Shown one piece after another: positions 9,591 through 25,225 of a stretch of 64,000 nt of DNA. A model generated the notes under the pieces. It was not told the DNA's origin, searched no databases, and saw only the letters and a list, made by a program, of their open reading frames with translations. A program made the position numbers and the translations under genes. Numbering within the stretch: the stretch's first letter is position 1; each line of letters begins with the position of its first letter. The stretch is from Neurospora tetraspora (lineage: Eukaryota; Ascomycota; Sordariomycetes; Sordariales; Sordariaceae), in contig NW_026944387.1 of assembly GCF_033439725.1 (NCBI RefSeq), forward strand, positions 4,464,001 through 4,528,000, read 5' to 3'.

Positions 9591-11975
9591 ATGTCCAACT
9601 TGAAGTTCGACTTTGTCCAAGCTCTCAAGGGAGCCAAGGGGCTCGGCGCTTCTTGGAGGTTGCCTGAATTCAAGACCTTGGGCCAAAAGCCGGAATCCGA
9701 GTTCCGGGTGCTCGAGGACAAGCATCACAACGAGGAGGAGTCTGTCTTTGAGCCCGACAATCGTGAGATTATTCCCCCCGGGGACTTCGCAGACGGTGGA
9801 AAATATCGCTGTAAGTTGTTGCAGACCTCCCGGCCTTTGACATTCCGGTGCTAATTCTTCTTGTCAAAAGCTATTGTGAAGATTTCCATGCGATATGAGG
9901 GTATGGGTGAAGATGATGATCGCTGGGCGTAAGTTGAAGACAGCCCCGTCACATAAGTTGCCCACTCACTAACGTGCATCTCCGCCAGGATCGGCACCGG
10001 ATACCTTGTTGCGCCCGACGTCCTTATAACTGCTGGCCACTGCGTCTTCCACCACGGCGATGGCGGCCAAGGCCTCGGTCGTCTCACCCATATGAGATGC
10101 TTCATTGGATATGATGGGAAGAACTCGGTTGGCAAATCATCCGTCCAGTTCCGCACTGCGATTATGGTTGTCACGACTGCCAAGTTTGTCATTGACGGTG
10201 CGCGCAGCAGTGACGTTGCCATCGTGAAGGTCGATAGGGCCTTCGAGGGTAACCTGAACTTGTTCAAGTACCAAGACACCCCACTGAAGGCCACCGCCTT
10301 TTTGGGAATTGTCGGCTATCCCGGAGACAAGCAGATGAATGGAGAACGAGGCGCCCAGATGTATGGGCTTGTCGATGAAGTCACCTACGACCTGGCTACC
10401 AGCCAAAAGAACATGCTTGAATACCGCATCTCGACGGCTGGAGGTAAGGAACAACTCGGGAAGCCCTCATTAGCATTGAAGACATGCTAATTACCGGATG
10501 TTTTAGGTCAATCCGGTGCCCCTGTTCTCAAATTCAAGTTGCGCAGCGGCCAGATAGTGCCGGACGTGGTCATTGGTACTCATTGCTACGGCGGTTCTGG
10601 CAAAAACTCAGCCAGCGTCATTGGTGGCCAGTATGGTAACGATTACAAGACGCTCATGGACGGTCTCCAGAAAAACGGCAGCCTCTACATCACTGATATT
10701 AGCAAGGGACTACCTGGTGTTGAGCCTGGCCCTGATCCCAGTCCCGAGCCCGTGGCCGAGGGGTTCCTTGACATTTTGAAGGACATTGGTCGCGTCGTTA
10801 CGCCCATCGCTCAGCAAGGTCTTTCCTTCGCTTCGCCCTTCCTCGGCCCTCTTGGTGGCCCTGTGTCCGCCATCGGTGGCATTGCCCTCGGTGCGCTGAG
10901 CAAAGTCTGCGAAGAGTCTGCCTTGGACGAAGACAAGACGCCATCATACAAGCTTCAGGACGGTGTGGCCCAACGCGCTGTTCTGGCAGAGGCCGCCCTG
11001 CAGACTGTCCTCCGGATGGAGCGCAGTCCGGCTAACAAACGGATCATGGACAGCATGACGGCAAAGTATCAAGGAAGTGGATTCGATGCCGACAAGGCCA
11101 ACAAACTTGGCGCCAAACTCGTTCCCCTCATGTCTCAAGCTGGTCTCCACCTTGCCATCAACGAGAATCTCGTCACCAACAAGAAACAAGCAACTGGCGT
11201 GCAGAAGATCAAGCCGCATGGACCTGAACTCATCGTTCCGTCAGCAGATACCCAGGTCGAAGATTTCCTCGATGCCGCCGCCCAAGCGGAAGTCAAAACG
11301 TGGCGAACGATCGGCAAGGAGGATAAGTCCGAGGCTGAATTCTTCAATGATCTTACTCAGTTCCTGGCCACGGGCTCTCAGGCTCCTAAGCCCGCACTGA
11401 TTTCCGGCAATCCAGCAGACCTCACCCCTGGCCAGAAACAGCTCGAGGCCTATCTGTCCAAGAAGAGTGGCAACGAAGCCACCGACCTCCCCGTCCGCCC
11501 AAGCCCTACCGATAAAAGTCGCCCAATCAGCGACGCGCACGCCGCTGGGTATCTGGCCCATCGCGCCATCGTTGCCGAGTGCGCCCTTCAGGCTGTCTTG
11601 GAGGCCAAAAAGACCGATCTTCAGGACAGCGTTATCCTGGGCGACGCCACCTCTGCCGAGCCTGAATCGTTCTTTGACGGGCTGTTGAAGACAGTGCAGA
11701 TGATGGGATCAGCGGTGGTTAAGGTTGCTCCCAAGGTTTTGGACGTGGCTTTGCCCATTTTGATTGACACTGTTAAGAGCCATGCTCGTGCGGAGTCTAT
11801 CTTTGATGATACTCCCAGCGTTCCTGTTGGCCCTCCCGCTCCTCCCCGCTTCAATGGGGTCAGTGAAGCTGCGGTCAAAGTTAACGGTGCGAGCGCTGAT
11901 GGGTTCGTTAATGGTATAGAGAAAAACCCCGATGCGCCCCCTTTCATCCCGGACCACCTTGCTCCGCAAGTCTGA
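9591..11975 (+). CDS. V8/trypsin-like serine protease with duplicated C-terminal module
   Basis: Four exons (9591-9810, 9871-9928, 9989-10443, 10507-11975) give 733 residues. All introns are GT-AG and the phases agree. The first 270 or so residues form a chymotrypsin-fold protease of the V8/glutamyl-endopeptidase type: His110 in LITAGHC, Asp168 in SSDVAIVKV and Ser247 in GGQSGAPV (in place of the classical GDSGGP). No signal peptide is visible (it starts MSNLKFDFVQALKGAK), so it probably acts inside the cell. After a PEPGPDPSPEP-like linker come a hydrophobic Gly/Pro-rich stretch (GFLDILKDIGRVVTP, then FLGPLGGPVSAIGGIALGAL) and the helix AQRAVLAEAALQTVL. A related pair recurs near the end in reverse order: AHRAIVAECALQAVL, then FFDGLLKTVQMMGSAVV and VLDVALPILIDTV. 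The family of the C-terminal part is not recognised. Confidence 0.8.
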
Positions 11976-12638
11976 AAGGGGTTCGGAGTTCTTCTGGGTT
12001 CGAGGGGGAGTGTCTGTCAAGTTCTGACGGGTGGATGTCTGTAATTGTGGAGGGTGTCTGGGAGTGCGGAACAAGGAGGATACCGTGGCTTAGACTGGCT
12101 CTAAGCATTTCTTTTTGGTTGTCTTCCTTAGTGTTTTTGTTTGAGTTCTGTTTCTGGTTGTTCAACACAGTCCAGTACTGGTTTGTTTGTTAGCTCGAGA
12201 CCTCGGGTCTACCTCCCTAAGCGTTTTCATATCCATTGATGCGTTTCGTTCCATGACCAAAGCCTGACCTATCTTGAATATGCCAAATGCGATACTGAAT
12301 ATGTGATGTTAAATCTTGTTAATGCATGTTCGATCAATCCTTTAAACATATCTCATCCGTACCTACCTACCTCTAATCATTTTAATGCGTCCTTATAAGG
12401 TTTGGGACAACTCGGCATAGATCTCGTCCAAAATACCAGGTGTACCAAGGTAATAAACGAACCAGCATTAGATTGTATTCCAATGCCACTTTTCCAGGCC
12501 CAGCATGCGTGTCCCTTTCGTTGTTTTGCCCTTGTTGACTGGTTGTCCTTCATGTCCTCATGCGATGTTCTCTCCCATTCCTCTTCCCAACACTCTTTCA
12601 CTCTGTTGGCTAAAACTGCATACCCTATCACTCGCCCC
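11976..12638. other. Region between convergent genes
   Basis: 3' regions of the protease and of the Nudix gene. No coding signal of its own; the plus-strand frames here run over into the Nudix gene in another frame. Confidence 0.6.
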
Positions 12639-13949
12639 TCAAACGCCATTGCCCTCCCTCTGGCGCTCCCTCCTCGCACTCGTCGGCAAGGGCAACAGCC
12701 GATGCAACCGACTCACAATCTCGACGTAATCCGGCTCATTCTCTGGCGTAATCACACCATGTCTCACCAAGAAGTCGATCATAACCACCGCACAACTCGG
12801 CTTAAATTCGAACTTCTTCATGGCCGCCATCACATCATTCGTGTCCATGACCGCCCAACTCTCAATATCTCCGGGCACCGGCTGGAAGTTGAAATCTCTC
12901 CCCCCATCAGGCAGTTCCAAGTCATAGACGTACAGTACGCCCGGGTTCACCAATCCTTCTTGTCCTGGCCCGGCGCGGTAGTCGGAGATGTTGAGCCAAG
13001 TCACCGTGCCCGCCGCCTTCGCATTCGCCCTCACGAACTCCTCGCTCAACGCGGACCCCGCTTCCTCGACTGCTTCCCGGACTATACACTCCCACGGCGT
13101 TTCCCCCCTCGCCACTCCACCCGCTACCGCCTGGTCCAACCGCCCCGGATAGGTCGACTTCCCACGATCGCGCCTCGGAATCCAAAACCGAAAGTCCTCC
13201 CTTTGTCCATCCAACGATTTGGAGCGAACGCGAGAGTAAACGGTCATATGCGCCCCCCTCCCCACCATCCCCAGCAATCCTATCGCCGACCGATCCACGC
13301 CCACATCGAACTTGGCGCCAACGATAGGGAACTGCTCCCCCTTCTTCTTGGGTCCCAGAATCTTGCCCAGGACATTATCCTGTCTGGCCAGCTCTATCTG
13401 CTCGTCCAGGATCCGCGAACAGGCGACTTCCCAGGAGCCGTTGTCCTCGGGGAGCAGGTCCTCCCCAGAAGGCGCGAGAAGGTCGACGGCCTGGTTGGAG
13501 ACGTCGTGGTAGAAGTGCTTGGTCCACCGCATGTTACTGACGACGTGGTGGGTGAGGAGACCATGGGGCGCGGGGTCGTAAGGGAGGTGGAAGGTCCAGA
13601 GGGTGGAGAGGGTGCGTGAGTAGGGGTCTGGGGCTGTCATGGCGGTGTCTGAGGAGGGGGCTGGAGAGGGCGAGAGGGAGGCGCGGGAGACGGTGGTGGA
13701 GGAGAAGGATTGGAGATGGGGGTTTTGGTAGCAGGGGTAGAGGAAGCTATGTGTGATTTGGGGTGGTTAGCGATGAGAAAAGATTTGAGGCCGGAGTTGG
13801 GTCCTCAATGAGTGCTGGTGTTGCCCAAGGACCTGGTTGAGGATAGAGACTGGGGGTGAAAAGAAATGGAAATGGAAATGAAAATGGCAGTTGATGACTC
13901 ACTTGTCGCAGTCCTTAACCACGTCAAGGAGGGTTGTGGGTTTGGTCAT
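12639..13949 (-). CDS. Nudix hydrolase, thiamine pyrophosphokinase-related
   Basis: Two exons: 13903-13949 (ATG, 47 nt) and 12639-13746, joined with GT-AG and matching phase, giving 384 residues. The start MTKPTTLLDVVKDCDNFLYP is typical of the DUF4743/TPK-like Nudix proteins of fungi. The Nudix box is complete: in GGVARGETPWECIVREAVEE, followed by AG, the G-x5-E-x7-RE-x2-EE-x-G spacing is kept, so metal binding and hydrolysis of a diphosphate substrate are expected. In yeast and plant relatives the substrates are damaged or oxidised forms of thiamine diphosphate; for this gene that is inference. The protein ends in a basic tail. It is convergent with the protease gene. A possible TATA box lies 85 bp upstream. 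Confidence 0.88.
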
Positions 13950-14033
13950 TGTTGGCGGTGGTGATGCTGATTCTTCGACTTTGACTTTCTGAAAGGGGTG
14001 GATTTCAGGTGGTGGAGAGGGTGACGGCTCGTT

Positions 14034-14040
14034 TTTTATA
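14034..14040 (-). promoter_or_regulatory. Possible TATA box of the Nudix gene
   Basis: TATAAAA on the minus strand, 85 bp upstream of the ATG at 13949. Confidence 0.45.
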
Positions 14041-14690
14041 ACCTGTGACCACCTTCGTTTCATGATGAAGTTCTTCTGGGAAAAGAAAGAGAAGAATAAC
14101 GAGTGTCGTCAAGATGTGGATCCGGGATCTTATCTCTGGCGCTCCCGATTGGTCGATCTGTTCGGGTGCCGGCAAGGGACAAGGGTTCCTCAGATCCTGT
14201 GGGGCGCCGTGTTAGTGCAGGGGTCGAGTAATGACACTGTAACGGCAGTGCTGTAATCGCTGTAAGTACAGAAGGCGGTCCTTGATTTGGTTGTGAGACT
14301 GGATGATGGATCGAAACGCTGTGATGATGGAATGGCTCTCTTATGGATGATAATGGATCTAGCTAATTAAAAAGGGAGAGAAGAGGATCGTCGAACAAGG
14401 TCGGACGATGGTCCCTATGTAGGACAGGGCGTGCGTCGGAAGAAATGGGTGATCACGACCCAACAGAGAAACTTGGAAACTGGAAGCACAACGGCAACAT
14501 CAGAACATGGAGGTTTCCATCTCTTGTCGAGTTTTCCCCATTGGGCCTTTCTCCTCCCGTCAAGGTCTCCTAGGGAAAGCGCCGCCTCTTGTATTCCACT
14601 TCTTGCTGGTCTACATCCTCTCCTGCCCTCTTCTTTCCCTTTTTGGGCACTTTCTTCCCCTTCTCTTGATTGACTCCTTTCTGAACCCCC
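14041..14690. other. Intergenic, nothing recognised
   Basis: Upstream region of the Nudix gene, then pyrimidine-rich sequence leading into the 30-bp tandem repeat. Confidence 0.5.
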
Positions 14691-14766
14691 TTCTCTTCCC
14701 CTCCCATATCCCCTATCATCTTCTCTTCCCCTCCCATATCCCCTATCATCTTCTCTTCCCCTCCCA
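14691..14766 (+). repeat. 30-bp tandem repeat, about 2.5 copies
   Basis: The unit starts CTCCCATATCCCC and ends TTCTCTTCCC. Full copies are at 14701-14730 and 14731-14760, with partial units on both sides. It lies downstream of the small gene at 14809-15149. Confidence 0.85.
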
Positions 14767-14808
14767 CTCTCTCTTTTTTCGCCCGTTTTCCTTTTCCTTT
14801 TTCTCCAT

Positions 14809-15149
14809 CTACCCCCTTCCTTCCCCAGTTCCCCTCTTCATCCCCCCCTCCACCTCCACCTCGCCACCCTCTACATCCTTCGAATCCTTCTTCGAGGTAT
14901 CTTCTCCGCCTCCACCTCCGCCTTCACCTTCACCCTTCCCGTACCACGTCCACAACCCCCGATAGCGACAATGATCGCACAAATCCGGGATCGTCTTCTC
15001 TTCAGTCCTGTGCTTTTCGTACATGGCGGTGGCCGGAGCCCATCCCGTGTACACTTTGGGGGGAAGCAGGGTTTGACTCGATTGCGCTGGGGGTAGGCGG
15101 TGGGGAGGTGGCAGGAGGGGCAAGTGGCGCGGATGAGGAGGTGGCACAT
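14809..15149 (-). pseudogene. Small Cys-rich protein gene, split over two frames
   Basis: The minus strand opens with MCHLLIRATCPSCHLPTAYP at 15149 and continues in that frame to RVKPCFPP. Right after a run of six C bases (plus-strand G run 15058-15063) the protein-like signal moves to another frame: KVYTGWAPATAMYEKHRTEE, then IPDLCDHCRYRGLWTWYGKG and a Gly/Glu-rich tail ending at 14809. The two halves together read like one small zinc-binding-type protein (CPSC and CDHC pairs). A one-base slip in the homopolymer, either real or a sequencing error, would explain the split. No intron fits. The family was not identified, and the call rests on composition and on the placing of Cys pairs. Confidence 0.4.
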
Positions 15150-16186
15150 TTTTGTTTTTTGTCTTGTTGGTACTGATGGTGGATCTGTTTGGAGATGCGA
15201 GTTTTGTGGCTTCAATTTTGGTGGTGCTGATGATGATGAACATAAGCGGAGGGGATGTTTTGTTTTGTAACTGGGCTGATAGTCGGGAGTAAATGGGTTC
15301 CTGAATTGCCGGATTATATGTGTTTGCTTGTCAATTGAAGATAAGGTGCGGTACTGAGTATAGATGCACGGCTTCTTGGGGAGCTTTCGAGGGTTCTGGC
15401 TCAATCTGGAAGGGTGTTGTTATAGTGGACAAGAAAAGGATGTGACAAGTCGGTTGCGGGTGGTGGTGAGTGTTGACAAAGACGGGCAAATGCTGACGTT
15501 ATTAGGGTAGTCTCACCGAAAGCTTTTGGTGGAAGGAAAGAAAGGTACCTCTAAGACACGGTGAGTGGAAGCAGGGGCATGTCCTTGCTTAAGCTCATCA
15601 CAGCACAGATGCAGAATGGACAGACAGGACGTTATATAGAACCGATAACTCTCATTAAGCGCCATGTTATGCTAACTGTCCTCGCTCAGGGCAAACAGTA
15701 ACAACACCTAGAGGTGCCGTCCAACCGTCGAACTGTGAAGAACCTCAATACCTGTACCGCCATGATAACCGATGCTAGAAATCCGAGCCATAAAAAACCG
15801 AAAAGACTGACTGATAAAGAAAAGACTGACTGACTGAAAGAAGGGTATCAAGCAATGGACCGAGACGAAACATGACCCGCGAACTCCACGCCCTTTTTGT
15901 TCCGTTCCAACTCCGCGGCAAACAAAGTACCAGAGACACACGATACAGGAGTGCCGTCAATCCTCCCACCTATCCTAGGTCCTCCGTTCCCGTTGCCGCC
16001 AAAGAAACATGAACTGATAACCCCTTCGCTATGATGTGATAGATTGCCGCTGACCAATACTCCCCTTCCTGATGCCCAATGCCCACGCTAATGCAAATAA
16101 AGCCGATGCCGATGCCGATGTCCGATGCCGAAGTGAGACGTTGAAAGACCAGGACAAACCAAAGAAGATGATGCAAGAGAAGTCCC
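15150..16186. other. Intergenic, nothing recognised
   Basis: Upstream sequence of the small Cys-rich gene and the 3' region of the charged nuclear protein gene. Only short overlapping frames. Confidence 0.5.
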
Positions 16187-17373
16187 TCAAATCTCCTCCT
16201 CAACATCCTCCTCCTGCTCCCGCTTCAACTGCTCAGCAGCCTCCACCTCGCTGCTATTTCCCGCATCCTTGTCGCTCGATCCCATTTCCTCGTCCTCCTT
16301 ATCCTCAGTCTTGACCTTAACACCGCCATCACTTTCCTCACCAGCACTAGCATCCTCCATCTCGCTGTCCTGGTCCTCCTGCTTAACCTTGGCAGCCTCT
16401 TCAGCAGCCTTAGCAGCAGCAGCAGCCTTGGCCTGGGCCGCTCTGCCGCGGGGAACAGCAGTCTTCTTGGGTGCAGCGGCAGAAGCAGCGGTAGTGCGAG
16501 CCTTCTTGGCCGGGGAACCCTCTTTCTCGGTGGTCTTGGCGGAGCGGCCGCGTTTCTTGGTGGCGGGGATGATCACTGGCTCGGCCTCTTGTTCCTCCTG
16601 CTCTTGCTCAGACTCCTTCTCGGCCTCAGCGTCGCTGCTTTGCTCGGACTTGACGGGTGTCTCCTCTTCGCTGGGGGTATCTTCCTTCTTGATCTTGGTC
16701 TTGGTCTGCTTGGTCTCCTTCTTCACAGGCTTCTTCTTCTCGTCGAAAACCTCGCTCTTGACGCTCGACTTCTCCGACTTCTCAGACTTCTCAGACTTGT
16801 CACTCTCAGCCTCAGACTCAGATTCGTCCTTGACCTCCACAGCGGACTTGGCAGCCTTGCCGTTGGCCTTCTTGCCGTTGGAAGTAGCGCCGTTGGCGGC
16901 TTTCCCCTTGGCCTTGGGCTTGGGCGGCAGGGGGATGTCTGGCTTCAGCTCAGAGATCTTCTTCTTGAGTGCCGACCAGGCGTTGGAGGCGCTGCGGTGG
17001 TTGGCCATGCCGAGGTGGTTGGCGAGTTTGACGTAGTCGACCTAGGAGGGGTTAGCATCGTTGGGTGAAGGGTTGGTGGGTTGAGGATGAGGTGAGGGGG
17101 AGGTGAGGTTAGGTTGAGGGTGGTGAGGGGGAGATGAGTGGTGATGGAGGGCGGTGATGCATTGATTGGGAATGGTGAATGGCGGTGACAAAGAGGAATA
17201 AAAAGAAGATGATGATGATAATGATGACCACGATGGTGATGATGGAGGACAAAGAAAGAAAAAGTGCGACCTACCACAGGCATTTCTGGCATACACAAAA
17301 AGGACATGACGAGAGTGTCAATCTCACGCGCGGTGAAAGGACTCTTCTCGGAGGATTCAGCCTTGGGAGGCAT
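16187..17373 (-). CDS. Charged nuclear-type protein with N-terminal helical domain
   Basis: Two exons, 17275-17373 and 16187-17041, joined in phase 0 across a GT-AG intron of 233 nt, give 317 residues. The N-terminus starts MPPKAESSEKSPFTAREIDT and, across the splice, reads VDYVKLANHLGMANHRSASN, then AWSALKKKI. This is a short helical segment like those in fungal Myb/SANT-type small nuclear proteins. The rest is disordered: Lys/Ala/Ser/Glu repeats with KSEKSEKSEKS, basic patches (KKRGRSAK, SPAKKARTT) that look like nuclear localisation signals or AT-hook-like elements, and an acidic end (EEDVEEEI). A chromatin-associated role is inferred from composition only. Confidence 0.75.
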
Positions 17374-19237
17374 CTTGATTGTTGGTTGATGAAGTGAGAA
17401 AGGAAAGTCGAGTGTGGACGAGTGGTGACCTTGGCACGGGAGAGGTGGCAAGGAAGTTGAGATTGTTGATGGATGACGAGTGTCGATGGATGATGGAAGA
17501 GTTGAGCACGGAAGAGGTGCGAAGTTTTGAAGAAAGTTGTGCGGGTGCGAGTTCGAGAATTGGAAATGTGGTGGTGGGAGGAAGATGCAAAAGGAAGAGT
17601 TGGTGGAAGATGGGAGGGTTCTTATACTCTGGCAAATTGGTGCGGGATGCCGTGAAATTTCTGGCAAGTGTCAGACCGATGTTGGACCAATGTCAATGTG
17701 TCGGGGCCAGGTGTCATGGGCTGGCAGACACCATGAGTGTGGCTGGGAATTCGATGTGTGAAGGGATTTTGGGTGGGGAAGGGCGGCAGGAATTGTTGGG
17801 ACGGGAATTGGGAGCTTCAGGTTCGCAGGAAATTGGTCTGCAAGAAGGGTGGTGATGGCAGGGTGAGGTGGGAAGTGAGAATCGGAGCGGGTGGTGAGAG
17901 ATATCTGAGGCGGTTGGTGGTGATGCGGATCCGGCTTATCACAGCTACAGCACGCGCACGGGTTTTTTTCGACGGGGAAAAAGTAGGAATAACTTCTAGG
18001 CATTACGCGCGTGGGTTTAACAAGTTCAAACTAGCAATATCTCGTTGTTTTGGCTGACGATTGTGGTCTTGGGCGGCGTGGTCAGCTTGAGACCAAACTC
18101 ACTTCCAGCCTTGGGTCGATCACAGCGAGCCCACCTCGGTTGCACCATGACAACGAGCAGAAACATTCACCGGACATTTGCACGGCACGTCATAGCGAGT
18201 CTAGGGCACTGCATTTCACCATTGCTGCCGGGTGTCAAACGGTCGCGGCATGGTTACAACCTGAACCAGAAATGGGTCCTAACAGTCCAGCATTTTGTGC
18301 GCAATCCGATGGAGGCGACACCACGATCGAGAAGATAATTGATATACTATCATTCATATCATGGCTGTAGGCTTTCCATAGCAACGAATTTGACTGGGGG
18401 TTGCAATATCGTAGAGTGTCAACATGGCATTTGGGCTTCCACGCCCGCCAAGACTTCCCCTGGCTCACATCAACATCAGAATTCGACCTGCGATGCTTCC
18501 ACGGCAACGATCTCAAGCCATCCATGAAAATGGCAAGCCAGTTCGTCATTCCGCTTTGACATTGTCATCTAGAAACAACGGCTTGGTCTCAATGGTGATG
18601 CGATTGGGTTGTTTGCATCCAGTTCTTGCTGTGCCAGATGGAAAAGAGAGACTGGAGTTGAAGGTCCTGTCGTCCCCAACCCCGTCACCATGTCAACAGT
18701 CTGTACGTCACTGCCGTCCCCAACCACCTGCATCAAATCAGCCTTTGTCTGCCGCAGGTCCCGTCGCCAACCCAGGTTTTCACCCGATATAATGGCCGCT
18801 TATCGGACCAGGATTACATTTGCACCTTGAGCATCCGAACTTTGAACCTTTGAACATTCAACAAATTTTCATTCCATTGTGCGCGCACACCGGACATCCA
18901 GACCGTATCGGTCCAGACTGCTCAGCTCCGCGCACGTCACCCTCCCAAGTGGAAGTCCACTTCACTGCATAAACATCGCACTATGTACATCCATCAAAGA
19001 GAAATATTTACATTAAAATGTGTGGGGTATCCTTTGCACATAAAACAACATAAAAATGCCGTCCTTTTCATCGCTTTCAATGTTCCATGTCCCATACTCC
19101 CATTCCATCGCATTCCATCCAAGCAAAATCCCAAACGCAAATGCAACTCCAACGAAAAGAAAAACCATTGCCGGTCATCCACCTGCACATCCAGTGAATG
19201 CCAAACTCACATCCCCATAATCACTACCTTAATAAGC
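17374..19237. other. Intergenic, nothing recognised
   Basis: Upstream region of the charged protein gene and downstream region of the MHYT gene. No motif-bearing frame was seen. Confidence 0.5.
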
Positions 19238-23439
<4,202 letters not shown>

Positions 23440-24576
23440 TTTGTTTTCGTGTTTGCATTCGTTATACGCGTGTTTCGTTTCGATGGCAATGTTTCAGTTG
23501 GTTCGTTATGTACAAGGATTGTTGACGATGATGATGATGATGAACGATGGACCATTACATGTGGATATTGTTGATGAGGTGATCTGCGCCAATGTTGCGT
23601 GGCAGCGTGGTATAGTAGAGTAGTATAGTTGGAAGTAAGCTTAATGAAGCTTAATGAAGCTTAATGAAGCTTAATGTTGGCTTAGGTAGTAGTTTGCGGT
23701 AAGTGGAAGTCGTAGTTGTTATTGTCGTCGTGAATCCAACATGCCGAAAGGCAATGTCAGAGGCGTTTACGCCGTCATTGGTTGGATTGGTCCTGGAGAT
23801 GTGAGACAGTGAGATAAAAGAAAAGCAATGAATGGTGTGTGATGGATAGGTTGTCTGTGGTGTGATATTGTTCAGGTAAGGTATGGTCGACGTCAGTGAC
23901 AGGAATGTGTGTCGTTCAGTTTGTTAAACCTGGCAGGTAGTCGCAGAGGTAGATTTCTAGAAACACCACAAGGAAAACTTTCATGATAAACACAAGCAAC
24001 AAAAGAAAGCAGGCAAGTGTGTTCGATATATCATTTCTGTAAAAGCCACCCCTTGCATGTGCGCCTACTCCAAAGCTGGGCCTACTCTAAAGCCCGGGCC
24101 CAACCCCGTTTTCATCACTAGAGCTGACGGCGACCTTGTAGGGCACAGGGGTGTTCCTCACTCGATCCACGTGTAGCCAACCCAGTGGGAAAGGGGTTTC
24201 TGTTGGAAGTCCGTGCCCTGGGCCGCCCATTCACCGGCTTTGCCCATTCACTGGGCCGTTCCATTACCGGCACTCCCTTCCAGGTATTTAGGCTGCCCTG
24301 GTTTCCGTTTCTCCTCTTCCGTTAGACAACTACAATCAAGCCCTTTTCGTTGTCGCCTTCCAGCCTCCATCAGTTTCTCTTTTTTCTTTTCCAATCGGGG
24401 GAAAGGTAGGGTGTGTGGGCTGTGGTTACAGTGGCTTGAGAGTGGTTACCGAGCACCTCTAGTCGGCGACGTGTGATTCGGCCACTGGGAATTTTTGGCC
24501 ATGACCACGGGATTTCGTGTGAAAAGACAGATTGTCTCTGAGAGGATTGTGGAAAACATGGAAGCGTTACCGAGGG
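23440..24576. other. Upstream region of the MHYT gene
   Basis: No gene seen. It holds the short AAGCTTAATG tandem array and GC-normal sequence up to the MITE. Confidence 0.55.
23637..23676 (+). repeat. AAGCTTAATG tandem repeat, 4 copies
   Basis: Four exact 10-bp units about 200 bp upstream of the MHYT start codon. Each unit holds a HindIII-type palindrome (AAGCTT). Confidence 0.95.
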
Positions 24577-24579
24577 TTA

Positions 24580-24857
24580 GGGCGTGTTTGGATGCTCTGA
24601 ACTTGGGTTCTGAAATGTTCAGACCCTGTTTTTTCAGAGTGCTGTTTGGAACCGCTCTGAACATTTCAGACTGAAATTCCATGCCCCACTCTTAGCGCTG
24701 CGTCCAATCATCTTTCATTAAATCCTCGAATTTCAGAGCCAACATTCAGGCCCGGATGAATTGAAATCAGAATTTCAGAAAGGCCCGTGCAACACTTTGA
24801 AAACCCATTTCAGAGAACCCACTTCAGAGGGCCATTTCAGAGCATCCAAACACGCCC
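24580..24857. mobile_element. Tourist/PIF-Harbinger-like MITE
   Basis: A 278-bp element without coding capacity. The ends are perfect 22-bp inverted repeats: 24580-24601 starts GGGCGTGTTTGGATGC, and 24836-24857 is its reverse complement. It is flanked by the 3-bp target duplication TTA (24577-24579 and 24858-24860). A TTA duplication with GGGC-TGTTTGG-type ends is the pattern of PIF/Harbinger elements and their Tourist MITEs. Several TTCAGA/TCTGAA motifs recur inside. The ends are intact and show no C-to-T decay, which fits a length below the reach of RIP and possibly recent movement. Confidence 0.85.
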
Positions 24858-24860
24858 TTA

Positions 24861-25225
24861 GGTAGCCACTGACCAAGCCCATGTTTCACTTGGAGACCGA
24901 AAAGCTCGTGAGAAAGAGTTTTGATTTGTTCTCTCCCCCAATGACCAATGTTGTGCTGTCCAGTAAACTCCAGGCGGCCGCGATCGGCTATTTCGGCTCG
25001 CGTATCGGTACAAATTATTGGAAATCCTCTTCGCAATCACAAGCGAGGAGCTCCTTGGAAATCGGGGTCGTTGGTCCGAGCTGTCGAGCTGACACCATCG
25101 ATTCGCCAAATGTTAGAAGCCGGGGACTCCCCAAAGTCCGTCATCCAGGACTCCGCCTGCTCTCAACGTCTTGGCAGCTGAATGACGGGGCCCGAATGAC
25201 GGGGACAGGGAATGTTTCTCGAAAT
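24861..25225. other. Spacer between two mobile elements
   Basis: About 365 bp of GC-normal sequence between the MITE and the left TIR of the next element; no gene seen. Confidence 0.5.

Noticed and set aside
12402-13619. Open frame of 405 codons opposite the Nudix gene
   Set aside because: The minus strand has a full Nudix box and correct splicing; the plus frame has none.
16269-17068. Long plus-strand frames opposite the charged protein gene
   Set aside because: They are the complement of the Lys/Glu/Ser-rich coding exon; no start context or motif of their own.
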